Shown: in pieces, positions 8,876-17,204 of the stretch | Layout: the number at the start of each line of letters is the position of its first letter | Position numbering within the stretch: the stretch's first letter is position 1 | NCBI GenBank assembly: GCA_030429045.1 | Contig: JAUIEA010000003.1 | Span: forward strand, 17,855-81,854 | Source of the DNA: Bacteroidia bacterium | GTDB taxonomy: Bacteria; Bacteroidota; Bacteroidia; Chitinophagales; Saprospiraceae | DNA length: 64,000 nucleotides | Reading direction: 5' to 3' | The notes under the pieces: model-generated | The model's database searches: none | What the model was told of the DNA's origin: nothing | What the model saw: only the letters and a program-made list of their open reading frames with translations | Translations under genes and position numbers: made by a program

Positions 8876-11623
8876 TTACTTCCGACCGGCCTCAAACGCT
8901 TGATCAATCAACTCCCGCTGCTGCTTGTCATGGATCTTGTAGTGACCCGTTGCCGTTGATGCAGCAGGTTTCCGAGAGATGGGCCGGAAGGTCTGACAGC
9001 CCGCCTGCAACAGGAGAAAACTCCAGGCACCCATGTTGAGCGGCTCTTCCTGAACCCAGCATGCTTCAGCCCCCTTGTATTTCTTCAACAGGTTGTTCAC
9101 CTGAGCTTCAGGATACGGATACAACTGTTCGATGCGGCAGATCGCGACATCCTGATGACCCTGGTCCAGTTTTTCCTGGAGAAGGTCATAGTAAACCTTG
9201 CCCGAACAGAAGATCACCCGTCTCACTTTTGCGGTTTTCTTCTGCGCAAATGCCGGATCGTCGTAGGTTTCCTGAAAGCGAGTGCCCGGTCCCATCTCCT
9301 CTACCCCGGAAACACAAAGCGGATGCCTCAGGAGGGATTTGGGAGACATGACCACCATGGGTTTTCGGAACGGCCGATGCAACTGACGCCGCATGGCGTG
9401 GAAGAAGTTGGCCGGGTTCGTGATATTGGCGACCGTCACATTGTGCTCCGCACAACCCTGGAGGTATCGTTCGAGGCGTGCACTGGAATGCTCCGGGCCC
9501 TGGCCTTCATAGCCATGAGGCAACAACATCACCAGGCCACTCATCCGTTGCCACTTGGATTCTCCGGCGTAGATAAACTGGTCGATGATGGACTGTGCAC
9601 CATTGCTGAAGTCGCCGAACTGGGCTTCCCAGATCACCAGTGAATGCGGCGTGGCCTGTGCATACCCATATTCAAAGCCCAGTACTCCGAATTCGGAAAG
9701 CAGGCTATTGTAGATGAAAAAACGGCCCTGATGATCACCGAGTTTCCCCAGGCGGTTGTACTCCTGATAATTCTGGTCGTCATACATGACCGCATGACGG
9801 TGAGAGAAGGTTCCTCTCTTGGCATCCTGCCCGGACAATCGCACATTGAATCCTTCCAACAGCAGCGAGCCATAGGAACTGAGCTCACAAAGTGACCAGT
9901 CCAGCTTATTCTCCTTGATAGCCTTATCCATATTGCGAATGAGGCGACTGACCTTGCTCAACGGTTTGAACCCATCGGGGATCGTGTGCAAGTGATTCAG
10001 GACCTGCTTGATCCGTTTCAGGTCGACTCCGGTCTCTGGAGACTCCAGATAATCCTCCGGCGTCGTCTTCTTCTTCAGAGCCCGCCAGGCCTCTTCCGGC
10101 TCCTGATAGGTATAGGGCAATGGCTTCTCCTTGGCTTCGTCCAGCCGACTCTGGAGGAAGTCCCAATAGGCCTTTTCCATTTCTTCGGCCAGCATGGCGT
10201 CCAGTTTGCCATGTTCCTGGAGTTGCTTCAGATAGATCTCCCGTGGATTGGGATGGTCCTTGATGATCCGATACATCTCCGGCTGGGTAAACTGTGGGTC
10301 ATCCCCTTCATTATGCCCGTGTTTCCGATAACAAACCATATCGATGAAGACATCGGCATTGAAACGCTGGCGGTATTCTGTCGCCAGCTCGACCGCCCAG
10401 ACCACGGCCTCCGGATCATCCCCATTTACATGGAACACGGGTGCCTGGATCATATTCGCGGCAGCCGTGGAATAGGTCGATGTGCGGGCATCATCAAAAT
10501 CCGTGGTAAACCCGATCTGGTTATTGATGACGAAATGTATGGTGCCACCTACCCGATAACCGGACAGCTGGCTCATCTGAGCCGTCTCATAGACGATTCC
10601 CTGGCCAGCGACCGCAGCATCTCCATGGATCAGAATGGGTAATATGGCATCGTATTCACTGTTATAGAGAATGTCTGCCTTGGCCCGGGCAAATCCCATG
10701 ACCACGGGATTGACCGCTTCCAGGTGAGATGGATTGGGTGCCAGTTTCAGTTGCATGATCTTCCCGCCGGCATAGGGTACCTGGGAGCTGTAGCCCAGGT
10801 GGTATTTGACGTCGCCGTCGCCAAAACTCAGATCAGGCACGGCGGTGCCTTCGAATTCGGAGAAGATCTGCTCATAGGTCTTGCCCATGATATTGGCGAG
10901 TACGTTCAGTCGACCCCGGTGTGCCATGCCGATCACTACTTCTTCAACCTTGCCTTCAGCGGCCTTCTGGATAATGGCATCCAGTGCAGCGATGGTGGTT
11001 TCACCACCTTCCAGGGAGAATCGCTTCTGTCCGACATACTTGGTATGCAGGAATCGTTCAAAGCCCACGGCACCATTCAGTTTCTCCAGGATGCGGCGCT
11101 TCTTGTCCAGGCTGAACCCGTACTCCTTCGGATCTCTGGATTCGATCTTTTCCCGAAGCCAGTTGCGGCGTTCCCTGTTCAGAACATGGGTAAACTCAAA
11201 CCCGATATTGCTGGCATAGATGTCGTGAACCCTGTCCAGGATCTGCCGGAGGGTTGCCGTTTCGCCCAGGCCGATCTCCTTGCCTGCCCGAAAAGAACGG
11301 TTCAGATCTGCTTCTTCCAGTCCATAATCGGAGAGATCGAGATGCGGTTTCCGGTCACGTCGCTGGCGGATGGGGTTGGTGGTCGACAACAGATGACCGC
11401 GATCCCGGAATCCGTGAATGATGGCCATCACCCCGAATTCCTTGGCATCGATGGCGGAAGAAGCACCGTTGGCCTGGCCATTGGCGACTGTGCCACCAAA
11501 ATCAAAGCCACGGAAGAAGGCCTGCCAGCCATCATCCACGGAAGAAGGGTCCTTCACATATCGCTTGTACATCTCATCGATGAAGGAAGGATGGGCATTA
11601 AAAACTGAAGAATAATCACGCAT
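8876..11623 (-). CDS. sucA: 2-oxoglutarate dehydrogenase E1 component
   Basis: Thiamine-diphosphate-dependent decarboxylase of the 2-oxoglutarate dehydrogenase complex in the TCA cycle. 915 residues, the usual length. The N-terminus (NAHPSFIDEMYKRY) matches E1o. The ThDP/Mg site is seen in HGDAAVAGQGIVYET, VINNQIGFTT and CYRKHGHNEGDDP. The C-terminal transketolase-like domain contains PHGYEGQGPEHSSARLERYL. ATG at 11623. The E2 partner sucB is not adjacent downstream, where a repeat block begins. The E3 gene lpdA lies 31 kb away in this window. Divergent from rpsT. Confidence 0.97.
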   Translation of the reverse strand: MRDYSSVFNAHPSFIDEMYKRYVKDPSSVDDGWQAFFRGFDFGGTVANGQANGASSAIDAKEFGVMAIIHGFRDRGHLLSTTNPIRQRRDRKPHLDLSDYGLEEADLNRSFRAGKEIGLGETATLRQILDRVHDIYASNIGFEFTHVLNRERRNWLREKIESRDPKEYGFSLDKKRRILEKLNGAVGFERFLHTKYVGQKRFSLEGGETTIAALDAIIQKAAEGKVEEVVIGMAHRGRLNVLANIMGKTYEQIFSEFEGTAVPDLSFGDGDVKYHLGYSSQVPYAGGKIMQLKLAPNPSHLEAVNPVVMGFARAKADILYNSEYDAILPILIHGDAAVAGQGIVYETAQMSQLSGYRVGGTIHFVINNQIGFTTDFDDARTSTYSTAAANMIQAPVFHVNGDDPEAVVWAVELATEYRQRFNADVFIDMVCYRKHGHNEGDDPQFTQPEMYRIIKDHPNPREIYLKQLQEHGKLDAMLAEEMEKAYWDFLQSRLDEAKEKPLPYTYQEPEEAWRALKKKTTPEDYLESPETGVDLKRIKQVLNHLHTIPDGFKPLSKVSRLIRNMDKAIKENKLDWSLCELSSYGSLLLEGFNVRLSGQDAKRGTFSHRHAVMYDDQNYQEYNRLGKLGDHQGRFFIYNSLLSEFGVLGFEYGYAQATPHSLVIWEAQFGDFSNGAQSIIDQFIYAGESKWQRMSGLVMLLPHGYEGQGPEHSSARLERYLQGCAEHNVTVANITNPANFFHAMRRQLHRPFRKPMVVMSPKSLLRHPLCVSGVEEMGPGTRFQETYDDPAFAQKKTAKVRRVIFCSGKVYYDLLQEKLDQGHQDVAICRIEQLYPYPEAQVNNLLKKYKGAEACWVQEEPLNMGAWSFLLLQAGCQTFRPISRKPAASTATGHYKIHDKQQRELIDQAFEAGRK

Positions 11624-11748
11624 GATCGCGTACTTTACGGGTTCAAAGGAGGACTAAAGATCGGTTGGCGCGGCAAAGATCGCTGCCTTTCCCGGATGCT
11701 GGCAATGATTCACCGAGTTTCTTTCGTGAAAAATAATGCCAAAAGGCC

Positions 11749-11779
11749 TTTTAAAGTTGTAAAACAACAACTATCTTTG
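11749..11779 (+). promoter_or_regulatory. rpsT promoter, Bacteroidota type
   Basis: A perfect -7 box TATCTTTG (11772-11779) has a weak T-rich -33 element (TTTT at 11749) 19 bp upstream. The predicted transcript start leaves a leader of about 16 nt before the rpsT ATG. Confidence 0.7.
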
Positions 11780-11801
11780 CCCTCCGTTAAGAAAAAACAA
11801 T

Positions 11802-12056
11802 ATGGCAAACCATCAGTCCGCCAAGAAGCGCATGCGTCAGATCGCTGTTCAGCGTCTGCGTAACAGATTTTACAAGAAGAGCGCTCGTACGGCGATCAAG
11901 AACCTGCGGGCAATGACCGTGAAGAGCGAGGCCGAGTCCTTCCTTCCCAAGGTGATCTCCATGGTTGATCGTCTGGCCAAGAAGAATAACATCCACAGGA
12001 ATAAGGCCGCCAACCTCAAGAGCAGCCTGATGAAGCACGTCGGTCGACTGGCTTAA
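11802..12056 (+). CDS. rpsT: 30S ribosomal protein S20
   Basis: An 84-residue, Lys/Arg-rich, all-helical ribosomal protein that binds 16S rRNA in the body of the small subunit. The start MANHQSAKKRMRQ and the middle segment RTAIKNLRAMTVKSE are typical of S20. ATG 11802 follows a well-formed -7 box by 22 bp. Monocistronic, closed by a strong terminator. Divergent from sucA. Confidence 0.96.
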   Translation: MANHQSAKKRMRQIAVQRLRNRFYKKSARTAIKNLRAMTVKSEAESFLPKVISMVDRLAKKNNIHRNKAANLKSSLMKHVGRLA

Positions 12057-12076
12057 TTCCCGTCTCGACATTCATC

Positions 12077-12115
12077 AAAAGCGTGTCTTTCCCCCCGGAA
12101 GGACACGCTTTTTTT
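12077..12115 (+). terminator. Strong terminator after rpsT
   Basis: GCGTGTCTTTCC and GGAAGGACACGC make a 12-bp stem with one G-U pair around a C-rich loop, flanked by AAAA and a run of seven or more T. Confidence 0.9.
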
Positions 12116-12310
12116 ATGCCTGAAATCCCCCCCAGCACCATGAAAACAGCGGCCATGCCCGGGTGCCGTTAGTTGCTGACCACCGGACCAGGGAACACAA
12201 CTCATCCAGATTTCTGCATTGGCTTTTCTGCTCCGGACTCCGGGCCGATCGAGCCTCTCTGGCCTGATTCCGCCCAAAACGGGTCCGGGTTCGTTAATAT
12301 TCTCTTAAAA

Positions 12311-12356
12311 TACGAAATCATTCGTAGATGCGTTATGAAGTACGAAAGACTTCGTA
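12311..12356. promoter_or_regulatory. Twin palindromic operators of the BlaI-type repressor
   Basis: Two perfect inverted repeats, TACGAAatcaTTCGTA (12311-12326) and TACGAAagacTTCGTA (12341-12356), lie 30 bp centre to centre and 26 bp before the repressor ATG. A -7-like box TATACTTG (12357-12364) follows directly, so binding would cover the promoter. Paired dyads upstream of blaI/mecI are known from the family; the actual sequence recognised here is inferred. Confidence 0.8.
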
Positions 12357-12381
12357 TATACTTGCAACAGAAACAGCAGCT

Positions 12382-12771
12382 ATGTCCCAAACGCAACATC
12401 CCCTGCCCACCGATGGCGAACTGGAAATCCTCCAGATCCTCTGGGAAAAAGGCCCCGTCACCGTTCGCCAGGTCAACGAAGCCATGAACCTGTTACGGCC
12501 AGTGGGGTATACCACCACCCTGAAACTCCTCCAGATCATGGATAGCAAGGGACTGGTCAGCCGGGACAGCTCCCAGAAGATACACGTCTACGCAGCTGCC
12601 CTCCCTCCCGATCAGACCCGTAAAGCCCTCCTGGACCGCTTTCTGGAAACCACCTTCCAGGGTGCTGCAGGCGAGATGGTCTTGCAACTGCTGGGCGGAC
12701 ACCGGACGACAGAGGATGAATTATCCAGGATCCGCAAGATGCTGGATCATCAGGACAACCAAAATGCATAA
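12382..12771 (+). CDS. BlaI/MecI/CopY-family transcriptional repressor
   Basis: A 129-residue winged-helix repressor. The DNA-binding half reads PTDGELEILQILWEKGPVTV, then TTTLKLLQIMDSKGLVSRD, typical of BlaI/MecI. The C-terminal half forms the dimerisation helices. ATG 12382 is chosen over the track ATG 12328 because the twin operators and promoter occupy 12311-12364. The gene is followed after 5 bp by an M56 metallopeptidase gene, the standard BlaI-BlaR pairing, in which the peptidase inactivates the repressor. No beta-lactamase is nearby, so the regulated genes may be elsewhere or only this operon. Confidence 0.92.
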   Translation: MSQTQHPLPTDGELEILQILWEKGPVTVRQVNEAMNLLRPVGYTTTLKLLQIMDSKGLVSRDSSQKIHVYAAALPPDQTRKALLDRFLETTFQGAAGEMVLQLLGGHRTTEDELSRIRKMLDHQDNQNA

Positions 12772-12776
12772 CGGCT

Positions 12777-14771
12777 ATGATCAGCATCCAATCTCTCCCC
12801 CCGATTGCCGAAGTCCTCGGTTGGACCTTGATCCATACCCTGTGGCAGGGTATGTTGATCGGCCTGGTAGTGGAGCTCATCCGCAGGCAGTTACCCACCC
12901 GGGCCAGCAAGGCCCGCTATGCCCTGGCCTTCTCCGCCCTGAACCTGCTGTTGATCCTGGCGGTGATCACCTTCCTTCTCCAGGATTGGCCGGCACAAAC
13001 CGTCAGTCCACTGGCTGACACCGGTGCCAGTTCACCCATCCTGCAAACCTCCGGCACGGTCAACACGACTTCGATCGATTCCGGATCTGACCTCTCGGAA
13101 TGGGTCCCTTTCCTCACGCCTTTATGGCTGGTGGGATATCTCCTGCTCCTCCTCCGCTTCTTCGTCGGCCGGCTCAGCTTGCTGGGCCTTCGCCTGCAGG
13201 CAACAGAAATCCTGGATCCGGAATGGACCACCCGATTTGCCCGCCTGTCCGACCGTCTGGCTATTCGCCGCAGGGTTCGCCTGATGGCCTCGCCCTTCAG
13301 CTCCGTTCCCATCACTTTTGGCTGGATCAAGCCGGTTATCCTGCTCCCCATCGGACTGATCAACCACCTGAGCCCCCAGGAAGTAGAGGCCATCCTCATT
13401 CATGAACTGGCCCATATCCAACGCCGGGACTACCTCTGGAACACCTGGCAGCAATGCCTGGAATGCCTGTTCTATTACCACCCGCTGACCTGGTGGCTGT
13501 CCAGACAGATCACCGATGAACGTGAACACCTCTGTGACGAGATCACCCTCCAACAGGACGCCAATGCCCTGACCTATGCCAAGGCACTGCTTCATATCCA
13601 GGAGTGGCACACCCTCCCCCGACATGCCGCCCTGGCGGCAACGGGCCGGAAAGATGCCCTCCTCCATCGTATTCAACGCATTATTGATCACTCCGTAAAC
13701 CCTGACACCATGCAACGTAAATGGCTTATCCCCATGCTGATGACCATCCCCGCCATTGCCATCGCTCTGATGGCCTGGATCCCTTCTGCTGAAGGCATCT
13801 CTGATGGCTCACCTGAATCACCGATCACCGAACTGCGGGACAGTGTTCCCGAAAAGAAGATCGTCCGCAAGGAGATCCACAAAGAAGTTCAGAAGATCGT
13901 CGAAGAAAATGACGGTGTTCGTGAAGAGGCCACTTTTGAAAACGGCAAACTCACTGAATTGAAAATCAATGACAAGACCGTTGCACCTAAGGACTACGGC
14001 AATCACAAAGACCTGATCGACCGGATGAGTAATCATGCCACCCGGCTTGCGCCTCCTGCCCCGCCTTCACCCCCTTCTCCTCCTTCCCCACCCGGTGCCC
14101 CGAATGTGATGGAGGAAGAGGTGATGGAATGGACTACGGAAGACGGCAGCCAGGAAAAACGGATCATCATTCGAAAGGAAGGACATCCCGGACAGAAAGG
14201 CGAAAAGCGAATGAAGAAAATCATCATCGACGGGGATGACGAGTCCAATATCTGGATCGAGAAAGGCGATCATGGAGATACAGAACACCGGATCGAAATC
14301 ATTCGAGAGGAAGAAAGCATCGATGGCGAAGGCAACCAGGTATTCCGATTCAAGAGCGGTGGCGATGACCATCGTCACAAAAAAATGCGCATTGAACGCG
14401 AACTGGCCGAGCACGACCGGACAAGGGCCCATGAAGATCGTGTCATCTTCTTCAACGACAACAAAGACAACCTGGAGCGCCAACTGGAAGTGGTGATGGA
14501 TGGCCATGCACCCCATGTCATCAAAGACTTCACCTTCTTTGGTGGAATGGGCGGATCTGTCCACGAACAACTGACCGCAAAAATGCTCCAGGAAGGGTTG
14601 ATCGAGAGCCGGAATGATTATAAATATGACCTCAGTACCAAGCGACTGAAGATCGATGGCCGCCGCATGCCGGATGCCGTCCACCAACGCTATCTGAAGC
14701 TGGTCGAATCCGCTACCGGCAAACAAATGACCTCCAAGGATCGATATCGGGCCGATATCGACAACGACTGA
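12777..14771 (+). CDS. BlaR1/MecR1-like M56 membrane metallopeptidase with unusual C-terminal tail
   Basis: A 664-residue protein. Several membrane helices occupy residues 1-140. The zinc motif HELAH lies near 209, followed by DEREHLCDE with the third ligand, as in M56 peptidases. A further membrane helix is near 310. The C-terminal half is not the penicillin-sensing domain of BlaR1. It has a Pro-rich linker (PPAPPSPPSPPSPPGAP), a His/Asp/Glu/Lys-rich region, and two related motifs, LTELKINDKTVAPKDYGNHK and KRLKIDGRRMPDAVHQRYLK, suggesting a repeated small module. Probably the protease half of the BlaI-type switch. The signal it senses is unknown. Confidence 0.88.
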   Translation: MISIQSLPPIAEVLGWTLIHTLWQGMLIGLVVELIRRQLPTRASKARYALAFSALNLLLILAVITFLLQDWPAQTVSPLADTGASSPILQTSGTVNTTSIDSGSDLSEWVPFLTPLWLVGYLLLLLRFFVGRLSLLGLRLQATEILDPEWTTRFARLSDRLAIRRRVRLMASPFSSVPITFGWIKPVILLPIGLINHLSPQEVEAILIHELAHIQRRDYLWNTWQQCLECLFYYHPLTWWLSRQITDEREHLCDEITLQQDANALTYAKALLHIQEWHTLPRHAALAATGRKDALLHRIQRIIDHSVNPDTMQRKWLIPMLMTIPAIAIALMAWIPSAEGISDGSPESPITELRDSVPEKKIVRKEIHKEVQKIVEENDGVREEATFENGKLTELKINDKTVAPKDYGNHKDLIDRMSNHATRLAPPAPPSPPSPPSPPGAPNVMEEEVMEWTTEDGSQEKRIIIRKEGHPGQKGEKRMKKIIIDGDDESNIWIEKGDHGDTEHRIEIIREEESIDGEGNQVFRFKSGGDDHRHKKMRIERELAEHDRTRAHEDRVIFFNDNKDNLERQLEVVMDGHAPHVIKDFTFFGGMGGSVHEQLTAKMLQEGLIESRNDYKYDLSTKRLKIDGRRMPDAVHQRYLKLVESATGKQMTSKDRYRADIDND

Positions 14772-14793
14772 TTGTTTACGTTTTCTGGAATTC

Positions 14794-14826
14794 GCCGGCC
14801 CCGAGCACTCGGGGCCGGCTTTTTTA
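14794..14826 (+). terminator. Terminator of the BlaI-BlaR operon
   Basis: GCCGGCCCCGAG-cac-TCGGGGCCGGC is a perfect very GC-rich hairpin followed by six T, 22 bp past the stop. Confidence 0.92.
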
Positions 14827-15599
14827 TGGGAGGAGTTCTATGCGCTATTTCGCAATCAATCAGGCCAGGACAAAGTCGGAAAGCGGAAAGCGGAAGATCG
14901 AAGGAACCCAGCCTGCGGCTGGCAGACAGGAACACACGAGCTGCTCATTCGGTATTCGGTACTCGGCGTTCGGCCATTGCCTCAGGCCCTTCACCATTTA
15001 CCTTTTACCAGAAAGAGCGTTATTTCGTGATTGGGTTATTTCAAAGGAAAGACCATAGAACAATGAAACTCTGAAATCAGGAATGAGGAACACAATACGT
15101 ACACCCTCCTTGCTGAAATATATACATCTACCTCATGTAATCATTCCCGTCACTGGATCACCAATATGACGGTGAGACACCGTCAGTATTCATCGATCAA
15201 GGAATAGGAAAACATGGAGCCTTACGTCTTGCGCTGCCGGTGAAACACCGGCACCAACGTCCCTCTTTTTGAGTTGCTGGCAAGAGATTGAAATGGCTCA
15301 CATGACAAACTGTGTAATCAGGAACACAGGATTTGCTCATTCGGCGTTCTGTATTCGCCACTGGGCGTTCGGCCGTTGCCCCAAGCCCTTCACCATTTAC
15401 CCTTCGCCTTTTACCTGCTAAACGAGCAACGTACATCCCCGTGGCGCCAGCCACAAACGACTCTAGCGAACAGCCAACAGCGAATGGCGAATCGCAAATC
15501 AAAACTGACAACCTAGAATGGACAACTCCTGCAGGCGGGCACAACCGACAACAGGAAGGCTTTTTTTACCCTCCCCTGTCCATGAAAGCGGAATTCCCC
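14827..15599. repeat. Repeat-rich intergenic block 2 (no gene)
   Basis: About 770 bp with no convincing coding sequence. It contains an imperfect direct repeat (about 14930-15010 and 15319-15416), each starting AGGAACACA...GCTCATTCGG and ending in a TTCACCATTTACC-type segment. It also holds a 35-bp segment (14902-14936) recurring with four mismatches at 61308-61342, and a hairpin segment (15231-15256) whose reverse complement recurs at 63956-63981 with one mismatch. The ORFs reported here overlap these repeats and look like chance. Confidence 0.75.
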
Positions 15600-15607
15600 T
15601 ATATTTG
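15600..15607 (+). promoter_or_regulatory. -7 box of the tRNA-Met gene
   Basis: TATATTTG matches the Bacteroidota TAnnTTTG consensus exactly and ends 11 bp before the tRNA 5' end. No clear -33 element is seen. Confidence 0.6.
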
Positions 15608-15618
15608 CAGGCCGAAAT

Positions 15619-15692
15619 GGCGAGGTAGCTCAGCTGGTTAGAGCATCGGATTCATAACCCGAAGGTCGGCAGTTCAAGTCTGCTCCTCGCTA
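15619..15692 (+). tRNA. tRNA-Met (anticodon CAT)
   Basis: A cloverleaf can be drawn: acceptor GGCGAGG/CCTCGCT with a G-U first pair, D-stem GCTC/GAGC, anticodon loop TTCATAA, variable region AGGTC, T-stem GGCAG/CTGCT with loop TTCAAGT, discriminator A. CCA is not encoded. The anticodon stem TCGGA/CCCGA has an A-C mismatch next to the loop. The G-U first acceptor pair and lack of a 3-G-C anticodon stem fit elongator Met, but a tRNA-Ile(k2C AT) cannot be fully excluded without a covariance model. Confidence 0.95.
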
Positions 15693-15698
15693 CACTCC

Positions 15699-15729
15699 AA
15701 GGTGGCTTCGTTGAAGCCACCTTTTTTTT
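15699..15729 (+). terminator. Terminator after tRNA-Met
   Basis: GGTGGCTTC-gtt-GAAGCCACC followed by eight T, starting 8 bp downstream of the tRNA. Confidence 0.92.
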
Positions 15730-15849
15730 GCCCACCTACGAGGATCAGACCCTTTCGGAAGATCCCCGGGAACTTCGCATCTTCGCAAAACCCTTCAACT
15801 TGTTCAAATCAACTGGAGGTAATTCCCCTTCATCGAGCAATACCCGCGC

Positions 15850-17124
15850 ATGAGCGTTGATACATGGCTGGCACGAATCACTCGAATGGACCTTCTTGTC
15901 CTGATCTATTTCATTGCCAGTGCAAGCATGATCCTGTCCCCGTTTGTCCTGTCTGTAACCATGTGGCTCATTCCGGCCCTGGGACTGTTCGCCTGGCAAT
16001 CCGGACAGGTTTGGTATCACCCTCGTTTGTCCAGAAGAGCCCTTAGCCTACAGGTTTTTGATCGGAAACAAAGGCCCTTTTTGCTCTTGATCGGTTTATT
16101 CGGTATCATCTTGCTCAGCGGCTTCCAAACCGAAGACTGGCCTTACTGGTGGGAACGGTTGCGCATACGCCTGCCCTTCCTTGTCCTTGGGCTGTCCGGC
16201 ATGTTGCTGCCCGGGCTCCCGGAAAGGAGATTGCACGCCATTCTGGCTCTTCTATTGGGTTTTATGGCTATGATGTGCGTTGGAGTCGGGGTCAACTATC
16301 TTCTGCATACCGAGGATATCCTGGTTGCTATGCAACGCGGCCATTCCATCCCGGTCCCCCGCAATCATATTCGTTTCAGCATGCTCCTGGCCATGAGTCT
16401 GCTGGGCGGTTTCGAGCTGATCCGCGCTGGCTATACCTACCGCTGGAAATGGGAGCGCCCGGTGCAAGTCCTGGCCATCCTCTTTCTCTTTTTCATGCTG
16501 CATTTCCTGGCTGTGCGAACAGGAATTCTCGCTTTCTATGGTGGAGCAGTTGTCATCGGACTCTGGTATGCGTTTCGTTCCCGTCGCATCTGGGCACCCA
16601 TTGCTGTCCTGGGCGGCTTCGGTCTGTTGGTTTGGTCGGGATATCATGTCTTGCCCAGCTTGAAATCCAAGATCGACTATATGCGCTATGACCTGGCGAT
16701 GTACCAGCAAGGCGAAGGTGGTCATTATGCAGATTCCGGGCGTATCGTTTCCCTGCAGACGGGATGGAAGATCTTTCAAGCACATCCCCTCATTGGCATC
16801 GGCGTGGGGAATTTGAGAAAGGAGGTCAACAAAGTCTTTGCTGAGGACTATCCAGAATTTGTTGAACCACTCACTCCACACAATCAATTTCTGTACGTAT
16901 TGGCCGGCACTGGCATCATCGGACTGGTCCTCTTTCTATATTGTTTTTATGGCCCCTTACTTTTTCATCGAAAGGAATATGCTCCCCTGCTCATCGGATT
17001 TTACGGGTTGGTCAGCACAACATTTTTACTGGAACACACCATCGAAAACTCGATCGGCACCGGCTTTGTCACCCTTTTCCTCCTTTTACTTCTCCTGCGT
17101 CAAAGGCCGTTAGAGACTGCCTGA
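15850..17124 (+). CDS. O-antigen ligase family (Wzy/WaaL-like) membrane protein
   Basis: A 424-residue protein with about ten to twelve hydrophobic segments. A long extracytoplasmic loop (about residues 255-345) ends in the motif PHNQFLYVLAGTGIIGLVLF, the signature area of the O-antigen ligase/Wzy_C superfamily. These enzymes polymerise glycan repeat units or ligate them onto lipid A-core at the periplasmic face. ATG at 15850. No glycosyltransferase cluster adjoins it directly; MscS follows after 80 bp. Whether it acts as polymerase or ligase cannot be told from sequence. Confidence 0.85.
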   Translation: MSVDTWLARITRMDLLVLIYFIASASMILSPFVLSVTMWLIPALGLFAWQSGQVWYHPRLSRRALSLQVFDRKQRPFLLLIGLFGIILLSGFQTEDWPYWWERLRIRLPFLVLGLSGMLLPGLPERRLHAILALLLGFMAMMCVGVGVNYLLHTEDILVAMQRGHSIPVPRNHIRFSMLLAMSLLGGFELIRAGYTYRWKWERPVQVLAILFLFFMLHFLAVRTGILAFYGGAVVIGLWYAFRSRRIWAPIAVLGGFGLLVWSGYHVLPSLKSKIDYMRYDLAMYQQGEGGHYADSGRIVSLQTGWKIFQAHPLIGIGVGNLRKEVNKVFAEDYPEFVEPLTPHNQFLYVLAGTGIIGLVLFLYCFYGPLLFHRKEYAPLLIGFYGLVSTTFLLEHTIENSIGTGFVTLFLLLLLLRQRPLETA

Positions 17125-17204
17125 TCTGATCAGGATGCCATCCCTGGAGTTCAGCTGAGTTTTCTGATTTGGTGATCCTCCACAATTTTGTTTCCTTCGT
17201 GGAT

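Noticed and set aside
14772-15641. Small plus-strand ORFs in repeat block 2 (14772-15074, 14840-15058, 15333-15641)
   Set aside because: They span terminators, direct repeats and the tRNA promoter region and show no coding signature.
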